NCBI RefSeq assembly: GCF_004365655.1
Contig: NZ_SOEO01000003.1
Span: forward strand, 744,001 to 808,000
Reading direction: 5' to 3'
Length of the DNA stretch: 64,000 nucleotides
DNA from: Epilithonimonas xixisoli
GTDB lineage: Bacteria > Bacteroidota > Bacteroidia > Flavobacteriales > Weeksellaceae
Each line of letters begins with the position of its first letter. Position 1 is the first letter of the stretch. The translations under genes were made by a program, and so were the position numbers. Of the stretch, positions 35,827 through 43,934 are shown in pieces. Under the pieces are notes generated by a model. That model made no database searches, was not told where the DNA came from, and saw only the letters and a program-made list of their open reading frames with translations.

Positions 35827-36825
35827 ATGAAAAACATCATTCTAAAATCCATCTACTCAGGAATCCTGATCAGTTTCATCAACTGCTCAGCCCAAACCGA
35901 TGTGATTCAGAAAATCAAAAAAAACGGAAGCAAACCTTTCACTTACGCTGAATTATCCGTGAAGGAAGGTGGAAAATGGGAAGGCAATAAATACGTTGGT
36001 GGCACTTTCAAAAACATCACAGAACTTTCTATTCCAGCTGAACATACAGACCATTCTTCTTACATCAGATACGAAGGAATCGGTTTGGAAAACAACCAAG
36101 TTGGCTACAGATTGTACCTCGATTGGAGAAATGCCACCGATATTTTCGGTAAAAAAATGACCACTTTGGTTTTACCAGAAGTAGGACAAGATGGCTTCGA
36201 ATCTTACCACCACGATGCACCTTGGGGACAGGATATTTTGAAATCCGGTCGTACAATTGGTGTTGGTTCGTACGGAAGATATGACGAGCAAAATGACTTC
36301 GTAGAAACTTTCAAAATTGTAAAAAATACAGATGTAAAAGTGACGAACGAAGCCGATAAATCCTTCGCAACAATCAATTATAAAGGTTGGAAAACTTGGG
36401 GCGACGCGGTAGATTTGCAATCCAAACTCACGATTTTCAACAAAGACCGTTTCGTAAAAGTCGATTTGGAATTGAGCAATACGATTTCTGGTTTGTGCAC
36501 TGGGATTGTTGCTATTAAAGATATTCCGTTCAAACAAGTCGTTAGCAAAAACGGAAAATGGGCGTACATCGCGACTTACGGACAACAAACTTTAGCCAAA
36601 AAAGAAGACAATCTTGGGATGGCAGTTATTTATCCAATCGATAATTTTGATAAGTATGTGAAAACAAAATCCACGCACGTTGTGGTTTTCAAAAAGAATA
36701 AAAATGCGTCCTATTACTTTCTGGGCGCGTGGTCTCAGGAACCAAACGGTATCAAAACAGAAGCAGATTTTTACAAAGATTTGGACAGCAAGTTAGAATT
36801 GTTGGACAAAGAAGGGAAGTTGTAA
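35827..36825 (+). CDS. DUF4861-family exported protein
   Basis: The start at 35827 ('MKNIILKSIYSGILISF') is chosen because it begins a signal sequence; the earlier in-frame start lies inside the hairpin at 35779. The 332-residue protein has a possible lipobox ending at Cys20 ('SFINC') and a single beta-rich domain with 'GIGLENNQVGYRLYLDWRN', 'HHDAPWGQDILKSGRTIGVG' and 'YYFLGAWSQEPNGI', as in DUF4861 proteins. This family recurs in pectin and other uronate-glycan loci but I know of no settled activity. It lies between a methylesterase and a GH105 enzyme, so a role on short uronic-acid oligomers in the periplasm is an inference. Confidence 0.75.
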   Translation: MKNIILKSIYSGILISFINCSAQTDVIQKIKKNGSKPFTYAELSVKEGGKWEGNKYVGGTFKNITELSIPAEHTDHSSYIRYEGIGLENNQVGYRLYLDWRNATDIFGKKMTTLVLPEVGQDGFESYHHDAPWGQDILKSGRTIGVGSYGRYDEQNDFVETFKIVKNTDVKVTNEADKSFATINYKGWKTWGDAVDLQSKLTIFNKDRFVKVDLELSNTISGLCTGIVAIKDIPFKQVVSKNGKWAYIATYGQQTLAKKEDNLGMAVIYPIDNFDKYVKTKSTHVVVFKKNKNASYYFLGAWSQEPNGIKTEADFYKDLDSKLELLDKEGKL

Positions 36826-36891
36826 ATTGATGATTAGGCAAATTATCTGCTAAATCAGTAAAATCTGCGAGAAAATAAATATTCTTAGAAA

Positions 36892-36914
36892 AACCTTGAC
36901 TAGGCTAATTAAAA
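36892..36914 (+). repeat. Leader repeat shared by GH105 and GH28 genes, copy 1
   Basis: AAACCTTGACTAGGCTAATT is followed by AAA and ends 16 bases before the GH105 ATG. It matches 40851-40874 with one mismatch and at the same distance from the ATG. Confidence 0.7.
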
Positions 36915-36930
36915 TAAAAAAATTAGAGTT

Positions 36931-38181
36931 ATGAAATTCCAAACACTTAAAATATTATCAATCACGGCTTTGGCTTCAGGAATGTTTCTTTCTTGCGCAC
37001 AAACCAAAACTGCAACCACATCAAAAGCTACAACCGAAACTTCAACTGGAAAAGCGATTCCCACAAACCTAAAATGGTCCGAAAGAATGTTGCTTTCCGA
37101 AATGAAACGTTTCCCGGAAGCTTGGATGCTGGACTTTTTCAAAGCACCAAAATGGAGTTATCCAAACGGTTTGGTTTTGAAAGGCGCAGAAGAAGTGTAC
37201 AAAAAAACGGGTAAAAAAGAATATTTTGATTATATCAAAGGTTACGCAGACGAGATGGTAAATGCCGACGGAAGCATCAAAACATACGACATCAAAAAGT
37301 ACAATATCGATATGCTGAACTCTGGCAATATGTTGCTGTATCTATATTCTGTTGACAAACAAGACAAATATCTGAAAGCTTTACAATTATTGAGATCTCA
37401 GTTGAACGATCATCCAAGAACTTCCGAAGGCGGTTTCTGGCACAAGAAAATTTATCCAAGTCAAATGTGGTTAGACGGATTGTATATGGGGCAACCTTTT
37501 TACGCCAACTATACGCAATTGTTTGAAAAAGGAGATTCTGCAAACAAAGCCTACGACGATATTGTCAACCAATTTGATTTGATTCAAAAACATTTGAAAG
37601 ATCCAAAAACAGGATTGTTGTACCACGGTTGGGACGAGAGCAAAGAGCAAGCTTGGGCAGACAAGCAAACCGGACTTTCTCCTAATTTCTGGGGTAGAGC
37701 AATGGGTTGGTACGGAATGGCCATCGTAGATGTTTTGGATTTCCTTCCGCAAAATCATCCCGAAAGAGCAAGATTGATTTCTTACCTTAATTCCTATTCC
37801 GAAGCTTTGGTAAAAGTTCAGGATTCGAAAACGGGTCTTTGGTATCAAGTATTAGACAAAGGTGGCGAAAAAGGAAATTACCTTGAAGCTTCAGCATCGT
37901 CTATGTTCGTTTACACATTTGCGAAAGGTGCAAGAAAAGGCTACTTGCCAACTTCTTACAAAACCATTGCAAAGAAAGGTTATGACGGAATCATCAAAAA
38001 TCTAATCTCTGTAGAAAAAGATGGAACAGTTAATTTAAATCAAAACTGTGCAGTTGCAGGTTTAGGCGGAACGCCTTACAGAAGCGGAACTTACGAATAT
38101 TACGTCAACGAAGAAATCCGTTCCAACGATCCAAAAGGAACTGGACCATTCATCCTTGCGAGTTTGGAATTAGAGAAATAA
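36931..38181 (+). CDS. GH105 unsaturated galacturonyl hydrolase lipoprotein
   Basis: The enzyme releases 4,5-unsaturated galacturonate from the non-reducing ends of lyase products, giving the substrate of KdgF. The 416-residue lipoprotein (Cys22 in 'MFLSC') has an (alpha/alpha)6 barrel with 'YPSQMWLDGLYMGQPFYANY' (Asp of the active site), 'GLLYHGWDES', 'LSPNFWGRAMGWYGMAIVDVLDFLP' and 'GGTPYRSGTYEYYV'. The family acts on unsaturated homogalacturonan or rhamnogalacturonan pieces, and the sequence alone does not decide which. It has a long Thr/Ala-rich linker after the lipid anchor. Neighbours are DUF4861 and GH43. Confidence 0.9.
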   Translation: MKFQTLKILSITALASGMFLSCAQTKTATTSKATTETSTGKAIPTNLKWSERMLLSEMKRFPEAWMLDFFKAPKWSYPNGLVLKGAEEVYKKTGKKEYFDYIKGYADEMVNADGSIKTYDIKKYNIDMLNSGNMLLYLYSVDKQDKYLKALQLLRSQLNDHPRTSEGGFWHKKIYPSQMWLDGLYMGQPFYANYTQLFEKGDSANKAYDDIVNQFDLIQKHLKDPKTGLLYHGWDESKEQAWADKQTGLSPNFWGRAMGWYGMAIVDVLDFLPQNHPERARLISYLNSYSEALVKVQDSKTGLWYQVLDKGGEKGNYLEASASSMFVYTFAKGARKGYLPTSYKTIAKKGYDGIIKNLISVEKDGTVNLNQNCAVAGLGGTPYRSGTYEYYVNEEIRSNDPKGTGPFILASLELEK

Positions 38182-38321
38182 TTAAGAAAAATATTTTTAA
38201 TTCTTAGAAATCTTAATTGTTTTTCTTTGATGAGTTTTACGTCTTTGCGAACCTTAAAAATATTTTCAATAAGTTCAAAAAAAACTTAGCGGACTTTGCG
38301 TTCAAAAAAATATATTAAATT
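38182..38321. other. Spacer with repeated CTTTGCG words
   Basis: The gap contains GTCTTTGCGAACCTT and GGACTTTGCGTT, the same word seen in the inverted repeat at 43743-43904. It may be a worn copy of one intergenic repeat family. No gene is seen. Confidence 0.4.
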
Positions 38322-39965
38322 TTGAAAATCAACAAAAAACATATCATCCTTTCATTGTTTGCCTTGTCAATCAATCAATTGGATGCACAAAAAACAAAAC
38401 CTTACGTTTCGGAGGTTTGGGTTTCAGATTTAGGAAACGGAACTTATAAGAATCCCGTTTTATATTCAGATTATTCTGACCCAGACGCAATTCGTGTTGG
38501 CGACGATTATTTTATGACGGCTTCCAGCTTCAATGAAATTCCGGGTTTACCGATTCTTCATTCCAAAGATATGGTGAATTGGAAATTGGTAAATTATGCC
38601 ATCACAGATTTGATTCCCAAAGAAACTTACAAGGTTCCACAAAGAGGAAATGGCGTTTGGGCACCAAGCATTCGTTTTCACAAAGGCGAATATTTCATCT
38701 ATTGGGGCGACCCAGATTTTGGGGTTTTTATGGTGAAAACCAAAGACCCTTTTGGGAAATGGGAAGAACCAGTTTTGGTAATGGAAGGCAAAGGTTTGAT
38801 AGACACTTGTCCACTTTGGGATGACGACGGAAACGTTTACCTAGTCCACGGTTGGGCAGGAAGCAGAGCAGGAGTTAAAAGTATTTTGACCATCAACAAA
38901 ATGAATCCGGAAGGAACAAAAGTTCTGGACAAAGGCGTTCATATCTTCGATGGCCACGATGCGCATCCAACAGTTGAAGGTCCAAAATTTTATAAAAGAA
39001 ACGGCTATTATTACATTTTTGCTCCAGCTGGTGGCGTTGCAACTGGTTGGCAATTGGTTTTAAGGTCGAAGAATATTTATGGTCCTTACGAGGAAAAAAT
39101 CGTTTTGGAACAAGGAAAATCAACAATCAACGGTCCACACCAAGGCGCTTGGGTAGATACGCCGAACGGGCAAGATTGGTTTTACCATTTTCAGGATGTG
39201 GATGCGGGCGGAAGAATCGTTCATCTGCAACCAATGAAGTGGGAAAAAGATTGGCCGGTAATGGGAATTGATACAGACAAAAACGGAATTGGCGAACCAG
39301 TTTTGACTTATAGAAAACCAGAAGTTGGCAAAACGTTTCCAATTGAAACACCTGCAGAATCAGATGAATTCAATGATGATAAAATTGGATTGCAATGGCA
39401 ATGGAGCGCTAATGAAAATGTAGTTTGGTCAGCGAAAATTCCGGGAAAAGATTATTTGAGATTATTCTCGATTAAAACGCCTGAGGATGCAAAAAATCTT
39501 TGGAACGTTCCAAACTTATTGACTCAGAAATTTCCTGCTCCAAACTTCGTGGCGACAACCAAAGTGAAATTGTTTCCTGAAGATGCCAAACAAGGCAAAG
39601 TTGCTGGACTTTTGGTAATGGGAACTGACCACGCTTCTCTTGTAATCACAAATAAGCCTGATGGTTATTATCTTCAATTAAGAAAAGCACCTAAAGCCGA
39701 AAAAGGTGGCGAGGAGAAAATCCTTAACGAAATCAAATTAAAATCAAACGAAGCCTATCTGAAAGTAGATGTCAAAGAGCCAAATGGAATTTGCACTTTC
39801 AGCTACAGCGAGAATGGGAAAAAATTTGAAAATATCGGCGAAACTTTCCAAGCAAAACCAGGAAAATGGATTGGCGCAAAAGTCGGAATCTATTCTGTGA
39901 GCGACCCAAAAGTTTCAAGAGGCGGTTACGCAGATTTTGACTTTTTCAGAATTACCAAAAAATAA
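38322..39965 (+). CDS. GH43-family glycoside hydrolase (TTG start)
   Basis: The 547-residue protein likely removes arabinose, xylose or galactose side chains from pectin. The frame starts with TTG at 38322, directly giving 'MKINKKHIILSLFALSINQLDAQ', a good signal peptide; no in-frame ATG precedes it. The N-terminal five-bladed propeller (about 35-330) has 'YSDYSDPDAIRVGDDYFM' (Asp base), 'DTCPLWDDDGNVYLVHGWAG' (pKa-modulating Asp) and 'HPTVEGPKFYKRNGYYYIF' (Glu acid). A C-terminal beta-sandwich (about 350-545, 'FFRITKK' end) is typical of the larger GH43 subfamilies. The exact subfamily was not determined. Confidence 0.88.
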   Translation: MKINKKHIILSLFALSINQLDAQKTKPYVSEVWVSDLGNGTYKNPVLYSDYSDPDAIRVGDDYFMTASSFNEIPGLPILHSKDMVNWKLVNYAITDLIPKETYKVPQRGNGVWAPSIRFHKGEYFIYWGDPDFGVFMVKTKDPFGKWEEPVLVMEGKGLIDTCPLWDDDGNVYLVHGWAGSRAGVKSILTINKMNPEGTKVLDKGVHIFDGHDAHPTVEGPKFYKRNGYYYIFAPAGGVATGWQLVLRSKNIYGPYEEKIVLEQGKSTINGPHQGAWVDTPNGQDWFYHFQDVDAGGRIVHLQPMKWEKDWPVMGIDTDKNGIGEPVLTYRKPEVGKTFPIETPAESDEFNDDKIGLQWQWSANENVVWSAKIPGKDYLRLFSIKTPEDAKNLWNVPNLLTQKFPAPNFVATTKVKLFPEDAKQGKVAGLLVMGTDHASLVITNKPDGYYLQLRKAPKAEKGGEEKILNEIKLKSNEAYLKVDVKEPNGICTFSYSENGKKFENIGETFQAKPGKWIGAKVGIYSVSDPKVSRGGYADFDFFRITKK

Positions 39966-39991
39966 AGTAAAATCAATTATTAATATTAAAA

Positions 39992-40828
39992 ATGAAATTA
40001 TCTTTTAAAAATATATCCACCGCATTTTTCATCTCAGCATCGTTGATGATTTCTGCGCAGACGGAACAAGATAATCAGAAAGAAAAAATCGTTCAACCTT
40101 CCAAAGACAAGAGCACAACCAACATTTTCTTGGCTGGCGATTCTACTTTGACAGATTACAGTTTGGAGAGCAATTATCAGGAAAAGCGTTATCCACAGCA
40201 AGGTTGGGGAGGCGTTTTTCAAGAATTTTTTGTTGCGGACAGTCTCAAAACTTTTAAATCTCCATTGGCGAAAAACGTTTTGGTGATTGACAAAGCCAAA
40301 GGTGGAAGAAGCACACGAACTTTTTTCCAAGAGGGGAGATGGCGTTATATTTTTGAAAATCTAAAACAGAAAGATTGGGTTCTAATCCAGTTTGGTCACA
40401 ACGACGAATCTGAGAAAAAAGTCGATAGATACGTGGATATTCCGGGTTATAAAGAGTATTTGAGATTGTACATTCATCAAGTTCGCGAGAAAGGTGCAAC
40501 ACCAATTTTGGTAACGCCGGTTTCCCGAAATTATCCTTGGAAAGACGGCGTTTTGGGCGACAGTCACGTAGAATATGCCAAGGCGATGATAGAAGTGGCT
40601 CAGGAGCAAAAGGTAGATTTCATCGACCTTAACAAACTTTCTCGTGAGTTTTTCAACGCAAAAGGAAAAGATTTTGTGACCACGACGTATTTTATGAATC
40701 TTCCCGAAGGCAAATATCCAGCTTATCCAAACGGACAAAAAGACGATACGCATTTCCAGCCAGAAGGCGCGAAAGCTGTGGCACAAATCGTTTATGACGG
40801 ATTTAAAAAAATTGTAAGTAAGAAGTAG
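39992..40828 (+). CDS. CE12-like rhamnogalacturonan acetylesterase
   Basis: The SGNH-type esterase would remove acetyl groups from rhamnogalacturonan or galacturonan. The 278-residue protein has a signal peptide (to about residue 25, 'SLMISAQ'), block I 'IFLAGDSTLTDYS' with the nucleophile Ser, 'KGGRSTRTFFQEGRW', block III 'VLIQFGHNDE' (Asn) and block V 'DDTHFQPEGAKAVA' with Asp and His. These match CE12 in order and spacing. It lies 26 bases after the GH43 gene. A 10-base inverted repeat separates it from the GH28 gene. Confidence 0.9.
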   Translation: MKLSFKNISTAFFISASLMISAQTEQDNQKEKIVQPSKDKSTTNIFLAGDSTLTDYSLESNYQEKRYPQQGWGGVFQEFFVADSLKTFKSPLAKNVLVIDKAKGGRSTRTFFQEGRWRYIFENLKQKDWVLIQFGHNDESEKKVDRYVDIPGYKEYLRLYIHQVREKGATPILVTPVSRNYPWKDGVLGDSHVEYAKAMIEVAQEQKVDFIDLNKLSREFFNAKGKDFVTTTYFMNLPEGKYPAYPNGQKDDTHFQPEGAKAVAQIVYDGFKKIVSKK

Positions 40829-40834
40829 AACAAG

Positions 40835-40865
40835 GCCTTGTCAAAATTTCAAACCTTGACAAGGC
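40835..40865. repeat. Inverted repeat before GH28
   Basis: The 10-base arms GCCTTGTCAA and TTGACAAGGC are perfect. The same plan (ACTTTGTCAA with TTGACAAAGT) recurs at 42701-42753. Confidence 0.8.
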
Positions 40866-40874
40866 TAATTAAAA
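40851..40874 (+). repeat. Leader repeat shared by GH105 and GH28 genes, copy 2
   Basis: AAACCTTGACAAGGCTAATT plus AAAA ends 16 bases before the GH28 ATG. See 36892-36914. Confidence 0.7.
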
Positions 40875-40890
40875 ATATAAAATAAGTATA

Positions 40891-42564
40891 ATGAAGAAAA
40901 CGATTAAATTATTAGCGTTAAGTTTAGCGACATTATTTTCCGCAAACAGTTTTGCGCAATTGCAGACAGCTGACCTTTACAAAAATCTGGAATTCAAAAT
41001 GCCAACTGTTGCGGAGACTTCTTTCCCAGCGACTTCGGTTAGCATCAAAGATTTTGGCGCAGTTGCTGGCGGAACTGTGAAAAATACAGAAGCATTCAAA
41101 AAAGCAATCACAAGCATCAACCAAAAAGGTGGTGGAAAAGTGATTGTACCAAGAGGAATCTGGATGACAGGTCCCATTGTTCTTCAAAGCAATGTGAATC
41201 TGCATTTGGAAGACGGCGCAATGATTATTTTCAGTAGAGATTTCAACGATTATCCTTTGGTTGACGTTAGTTTCGAAGGTCTTAATACAACTCGTACCCA
41301 ATCTCCGATTTCTGCAAAACGTGCAGCCAACATTGCCATCACAGGAAACGGCGTTATCGACGGAAGTGGTGATGCTTGGAGATATGTAAAAAAAGGAAAA
41401 ATGACCGACGGACAATGGAAAGAATTGCTATCAAAAGGTGGCGTTTTGTCAGACGATAAGAAAATTTGGTTCCCAAGTGAAAGTTCCAAAAAAGGATTTA
41501 CAAGCACTGGAAACTTCAACGTTCCTGAGAAATTGACAAGCAGAGCAGATTTGGAAAAAGTAAAAGATTTCCTTCGTCCAGTGATGGTTAGCATCGTGGA
41601 GTGCGACAAAGTTTTGCTTGATGGGCCAACGTTCCAAAACTCTCCAGCGTGGAATCTTCACCCATTGATGTCCACCAACTTGATTCTTAGAAATCTGAAT
41701 GTCAGAAACCCTTGGTATTCTCAAAACGGCGACGGATTGGATTTGGAATCTTGCAAAAATGTCTTGATTTACAACAATACTTTCGACGTTGGCGATGATG
41801 CGATCTGTATCAAATCCGGAAAAGACAAAGACGGTAGAGACAGAGGTGTTCCGACAGAAAACGTTGTCATCAAAAACAATACAGTTTATCACGCACACGG
41901 CGGAATCGTGATTGGAAGCGAGATGTCTGGCGGTGTTAAGAATCTTCACGCGTCAGATTGTACCTTTATTGGGACAGATATTGGACTTCGTTTCAAAACC
42001 ACGAGAGGTAGAGGTGGCGTTGTAGAAAACATCTGGATGAGCAATATTGATATGATTAATATTCCGGCGCAGGTGATTGGTTTCAATATGTTCTACGAAG
42101 GTAATTCCCCAATCATCGAGGAAGACCAGAGTGCGGACGACGAAAAAAGAGTGGAAAAACAAATTCCTGTGACGGATGAAACGCCAGTTTTCAGAAATGT
42201 TTTCTTCAAAAATATCAATGCAACAAACTCTTACGAAGCGTTGACATTGTACGGATTGTCTGAGATGAATCTTAAAAACATCGTGATAGAAGATTCTAAC
42301 TTTGAAACGAAGAAAGCTTTATCCATAGTAGATGCGGACGGAATCACATTGAAAAATGTAAAATTAAAATACAGCGAAGGAACGGGTGCAACCATCTACA
42401 ACAGCAAGAATGTTGACATCTCAGGTTTGACGTTGGAATCTGCTAATAACAAACCAACAATCAAAGTTTTAGGGAATAAAAGCGCAAACGTAAAACTTCC
42501 TAAAACAGTTGCCAAAGAGCAAATCACTGTTTCCAAAGAAGTGGCGAAAAACGCTGTGAAATAA
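40891..42564 (+). CDS. GH28 polygalacturonase
   Basis: The enzyme hydrolyses alpha-1,4-galacturonan. The 557-residue protein has a signal peptide (to about residue 22, 'ANSFAQ') and a parallel beta-helix with the GH28 motifs 'SQNGDGLDLESC' (Asp), 'VGDDAICIKSG' (Asp-Asp), 'AHGGIVIGSEMSGG' (His) and 'LRFKTTRGRGG' (Arg-x-Lys). All four catalytic motifs are present. The longer than usual N-terminal part ('GAVAGGTVKNTEAFKKAI') and C-terminal extension fit exo-acting or rhamnogalacturonan-type Bacteroidota GH28 enzymes. It yields free galacturonate for ExuT and UxaC. Confidence 0.92.
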   Translation: MKKTIKLLALSLATLFSANSFAQLQTADLYKNLEFKMPTVAETSFPATSVSIKDFGAVAGGTVKNTEAFKKAITSINQKGGGKVIVPRGIWMTGPIVLQSNVNLHLEDGAMIIFSRDFNDYPLVDVSFEGLNTTRTQSPISAKRAANIAITGNGVIDGSGDAWRYVKKGKMTDGQWKELLSKGGVLSDDKKIWFPSESSKKGFTSTGNFNVPEKLTSRADLEKVKDFLRPVMVSIVECDKVLLDGPTFQNSPAWNLHPLMSTNLILRNLNVRNPWYSQNGDGLDLESCKNVLIYNNTFDVGDDAICIKSGKDKDGRDRGVPTENVVIKNNTVYHAHGGIVIGSEMSGGVKNLHASDCTFIGTDIGLRFKTTRGRGGVVENIWMSNIDMINIPAQVIGFNMFYEGNSPIIEEDQSADDEKRVEKQIPVTDETPVFRNVFFKNINATNSYEALTLYGLSEMNLKNIVIEDSNFETKKALSIVDADGITLKNVKLKYSEGTGATIYNSKNVDISGLTLESANNKPTIKVLGNKSANVKLPKTVAKEQITVSKEVAKNAVK

Positions 42565-42569
42565 AATTT

Positions 42570-42680
42570 TTAGGAGCTTAATCCCGCTTTCCGTTGCAAT
42601 CTTTTTTGCGTCACCTTTTGTTCATAATTTAGAACGAGAAGTCTACGCAAAAAAGGATTTCCACTGCAATCGGGGCTATG
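42570..42680. repeat. Long imperfect inverted repeat, possible member of the dispersed family
   Basis: The left part has GGAGCTTAATCCCGCTTTCC and CTTTTTTGCGT; the right part has ACGCAAAAAAGGATTTCC and GCAATCGGGGCTA. The plan (GAGC-CCCGC-TTTTTTGC facing GCAAAAAA-GGGCT) is the same as at 16933 and 60923. It lies between GH28 and the alpha/beta hydrolase. Confidence 0.65.
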
Positions 42681-42700
42681 GGATTTGTTATCAAAACATT

Positions 42701-42753
42701 ACTTTGTCAAATCGTAGATTCGGCGTAGCCAAAGTTCAAAACTTTGACAAAGT
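42701..42753. repeat. Inverted repeat before the alpha/beta hydrolase
   Basis: ACTTTGTCAA and TTGACAAAGT are perfect 10-base arms. The right arm sits in AAACTTTGACAAAGTTT, nearly palindromic itself, 20 bases before the ATG at 42774. Confidence 0.7.
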
Positions 42754-42773
42754 TTATAATACAATTTAAACGG

Positions 42774-43724
42774 ATGAAAACAAGAAAAGTGAATTTTAAA
42801 ACAACAGAAAATGAAACTTTTAAAAGTGTTTTCATCCGTTTTTTTGTGCTTTGGATTTCGGTTTCAAATATCCATTCACAAACCATCGAAAGACCAAAAG
42901 CGCAACCTTATAATATAGAATCAACTTTCGAAAAACTCAAGAAAAAACATCCATTCATCCAACCTTTGAATCTTGATTTTCCAAAAAACATCAAAGTTTC
43001 AAAAGATATAGAATACAAAAATTCGGACGGAAGGTCTTTGAAAGCAGACATTTATTATCCCGAAAATTCGTCTCAAAAATATCCCGGAATTATCTTGGTT
43101 CACGGCGGTGGCTGGATTTCCGGAAGTAAGGAAAATGAGAGATTTCTCGCTCAGGAATTGGCTTCCAAAGGTTACGTGGCGATGACGATCAATTACAGTT
43201 TGAGCGACGATGCCAAATATCCGACAGCAGTTGAAGACATCCAAGATGCTTTGAAATTCCTCAAAAAACACCGCAAAGAATTTTCATTAAATAAAACCAA
43301 AATCGCAATCGGCGGAAATTCGGCAGGCGCACAATTGGCCACTTTGGTTGGTGTAAAAAATAAAGTTCAAGCCATCGTAAACATAGATGGAATTGTATCT
43401 TTTATCCATCCCGAATCTGAGGAAGGAACTTATGCGTCGTACTGGTTTGGCGCTTCAAAATCCCAAAATTTCGAACTTTGGAAAGAAGCTTCACCTTTGG
43501 AATATGTCGGGAAAAATACGGCTCCAACTATTTTCATCAACAGTTCTCAACCCAGATTTCACGGCGGAAGAGATGATATGATTAAAATTCTTAAAACAAA
43601 TAAAATCTATTACGAAGTCCACGAAATCAAAGATTCACCACATTCCTTTTGGCTTGTTCAGCCTTGGTTTAATGAAACTCTGGATTACACTGTGAAGTTT
43701 TTGGATAAAGTTTTGAAAAAATAA
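42774..43724 (+). CDS. Alpha/beta hydrolase, candidate pectin-associated esterase
   Basis: The start at 42774 is preferred; an upstream start would add ten residues overlapping the palindrome. The 316-residue protein has an N-terminal export segment (about 20-36, 'FFVLWISVSNIHSQ') and an acetylesterase/lipase-like alpha/beta-hydrolase fold with 'ILVHGGGWISGS' (oxyanion hole), nucleophile motif 'IGGNSAGAQLA', 'TIFINSSQPRFHGGRDDM' (acid region) and 'SPHSFW' with the likely catalytic His. Such proteins include acetyl and feruloyl esterases. Its place between GH28 and CE8 suggests removal of acetyl or aromatic esters from pectin, by inference. Confidence 0.78.
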   Translation: MKTRKVNFKTTENETFKSVFIRFFVLWISVSNIHSQTIERPKAQPYNIESTFEKLKKKHPFIQPLNLDFPKNIKVSKDIEYKNSDGRSLKADIYYPENSSQKYPGIILVHGGGWISGSKENERFLAQELASKGYVAMTINYSLSDDAKYPTAVEDIQDALKFLKKHRKEFSLNKTKIAIGGNSAGAQLATLVGVKNKVQAIVNIDGIVSFIHPESEEGTYASYWFGASKSQNFELWKEASPLEYVGKNTAPTIFINSSQPRFHGGRDDMIKILKTNKIYYEVHEIKDSPHSFWLVQPWFNETLDYTVKFLDKVLKK

Positions 43725-43742
43725 AATTAAATAGAGAAATTC

Positions 43743-43904
43743 AAACGCAAAGATTAAATTGCTTTGAAAATAATTTTAGAAAGCAAAGATTGCAAACAAG
43801 TTGCTGATGAAGCATACTGTAAATTCAAACTTATCAAAATCAATTTATTGATTCCATCTTTGCTCACTTAAAAGTACGCATTAGAAAAATAAATCTTTGC
43901 GTTT
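43743..43904. repeat. Nested inverted repeat (MITE-like) between the esterase genes
   Basis: The outer arms AAACGCAAAGATT and AATCTTTGCGTTT (43743-43755 and 43892-43904) are perfect 13-base complements. The inner arms AGCAAAGAT and ATCTTTGCT (43782-43790, 43856-43864) nest inside. The element nearly fills the 210-base gap and encodes nothing. Confidence 0.7.
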
Positions 43905-43934
43905 AAAATACTCACCATTAAAGTCAATTTTCCA

